DNA from: Betaproteobacteria bacterium
Lineage (GTDB): Bacteria; Pseudomonadota; Gammaproteobacteria; Burkholderiales; Burkholderiaceae_C
Length of the DNA stretch: 64,000 bases
Assembly (NCBI GenBank): GCA_016716535.1
Contig: JADJWD010000006.1
Span: forward strand, 248,001 to 312,000
Direction: 5' to 3'
Of this stretch, positions 63,620-64,000 are shown piece by piece (positions within the stretch are counted from its first letter, which is position 1; every line of letters begins with the position of its first letter). The notes beneath the pieces were generated by a model that saw only the letters and a list, made by a program, of their open reading frames with translations, searched no databases and was not told the DNA's origin. The position numbers and the translations under genes are program-made.

Positions 63620-63739
63620 ACGAACGGTTGGCCGCAAGGCTGGCCGTTCCCTGCTTTTCCTCCCTGAGCAGGTGCCTTAGCGTGATGACAGCGATAAGGC
63701 TTGCAGGCCCCGGCAGTCAACTGCCGGGGCCTCTTTTTT
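63620..63739 (+). ncRNA. Candidate structured leader or small RNA upstream of hemJ
   Basis: The hemB-hemJ gap holds a run of hairpins on the plus strand. Hairpin 1 (63623-63650) pairs GAACGGTTGGCC with GGCTGGCCGTTC around a GCAA tetraloop. Hairpin 2 (63651-63673) pairs CCTGCT with AGCAGG around a loop containing CCTCCC. Hairpin 3 (63674-63699) pairs GCCTTA with TAAGGC. The last is an intrinsic terminator ending about 20 bases before the hemJ ATG. A TAAACT box at 63610-63615 could be its -10. It may be an attenuating hemJ leader or a separate small RNA. I know no matching RNA family. Confidence 0.6.
63706..63739 (+). terminator. Strong intrinsic terminator before hemJ
   Basis: A perfect 11-base-pair stem (63706-63716 with 63721-63731, starting GGCCCCGGCAG) closes a TCAA tetraloop and is followed by TCTTTTTT. 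It is the clearest rho-independent terminator in the window. On the minus strand no T-run follows the stem, so it acts only on plus-strand transcripts, ending about 20 bases before the hemJ start. Confidence 0.92.
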
Positions 63740-63758
63740 CGCCATCGATAATCGAGCG

Positions 63759-64000
63759 ATGTCAACGGCATATCTGTGGGTCAAGGCCTTCCACATCGTC
63801 TTCATCGCGGCCTGGTTCGCGGGCTTGTTCTACCTGCCGCGGCTCTTCGTCAACCTCGCCGAAGTCAACGCCGACAGCCACGCCGAGCGTGAACGCCTGC
63901 TGCTGATGGCGCGGCGGCTGTATCGCTTCGCGGGCCTGTTGATGATCCCCGCACTCGTGCTCGGGCTCGTGCTGTGGCTGTATTACGGCGTCGGCCGCGG
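63759..64000 (+). CDS. hemJ: HemJ-family protoporphyrinogen oxidase, partial (3' end outside window)
   Basis: The first 80 residues of a CopD/UPF0093-type membrane protein, the oxygen-independent protoporphyrinogen IX oxidase HemJ. Visible are YLWVKAFHIVFIAAWFAGLF with the conserved haem-ligand His, YLPRLFVNLAEVNA and a second hydrophobic segment LLMIPALVLGLVLWLYYG. It pairs functionally with the divergent hemB in haem synthesis. The ATG at 63759 closely follows a terminator hairpin, suggesting leader control or a start from a promoter hidden near the hairpin. Confidence 0.9.
   Translation, partial: MSTAYLWVKAFHIVFIAAWFAGLFYLPRLFVNLAEVNADSHAERERLLLMARRLYRFAGLLMIPALVLGLVLWLYYGVGR

Noticed and set aside
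63499..63771. Extended HemB N-terminus from an upstream start
   Set aside because: The added 91 residues lack similarity and cross the structured RNA region; GTG 63498 gives the normal HemB length.

Overview
The window is a very GC-rich chromosomal segment from a betaproteobacterium, most likely a Burkholderiales member near the Rubrivivax/Leptothrix/Aquincola group. The grounds are the housekeeping order pyrG-kdsA-DUF1330-eno-ftsB, two Bug/TctC-type solute receptors, NnrS, and the queG/tsaE/amiC and hemB/hemJ neighbourhoods. There are no rRNA or tRNA genes, no CRISPR array, and no intact insertion sequence or prophage.

Layout. 1-4430 (minus): a btuBFC vitamin B12 uptake operon behind a cobalamin riboswitch; btuC runs off the left edge. 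4.5-9.9 kb (plus): pyrG, kdsA, a DUF1330 gene, eno, ftsB and pnuC. 9.9-19.5 kb: a truncated YoeB-like toxin remnant, a five-PAS histidine kinase with a NarL-type regulator (minus), then a divergent HD-GYP response regulator and a hybrid kinase (plus). This signalling block separates pnuC from a NadR-like nicotinamide-riboside kinase gene. 20.4-28 kb: MFS exporter, hslO, gamma carbonic anhydrase, a ferritin-like DUF455 protein, a damaged xerD, a Bug receptor, a chalcone-isomerase-like protein and a frameshifted AEC transporter. 28.1-31.4 kb (plus): a four-gene module of pseudo-receiver/Roadblock protein, ODP-type di-iron beta-lactamase fold, inner-membrane OmpA-like protein and membrane-anchored Roadblock-like protein. 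I recognise no described system in it.

58.2-31.4 kb (minus): a roughly 26-kb catabolic operon headed by a GntR/FCD regulator. In order it encodes thiolase, acyl-CoA ligase, HyuA/HyuB ATP-dependent amidohydrolase, acyl-CoA dehydrogenase, a split B12-dependent mutase, a three-subunit molybdenum hydroxylase, a CaiB-type CoA transferase, a second ligase, a TrpB2-like enzyme, a 3-hydroxyacyl-CoA dehydrogenase/enoyl-CoA hydratase fusion, a Bug receptor, a fused indolepyruvate ferredoxin oxidoreductase and NnrS. The set matches, step for step, the oxygen-independent indole-3-acetate route known from Azoarcus/Aromatoleum: ring hydroxylation to 2-oxoindoleacetate, ATP-dependent lactam opening to (2-aminophenyl)succinate, CoA activation, B12 rearrangement, and beta-oxidation to anthraniloyl-CoA. 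The mutase keeps the carboxylate-binding Tyr and Arg of methylmalonyl-CoA mutase, which fits a substituted succinyl-CoA substrate. No decarboxylase is recognisable.

58.4-64.0 kb: queG, then divergent tsaE and amiC, an EamA transporter, hemB, a structured leader or small RNA ending in a strong terminator, and the start of hemJ.

Three genes (xerD, the AEC transporter, the TrpB2-like gene) carry single-base indels in GC-rich runs; assembly error and real decay cannot be separated here. The only stretch over 300 bases without a gene is 4028-4583, which holds the riboswitch and the putative pyrG promoter.
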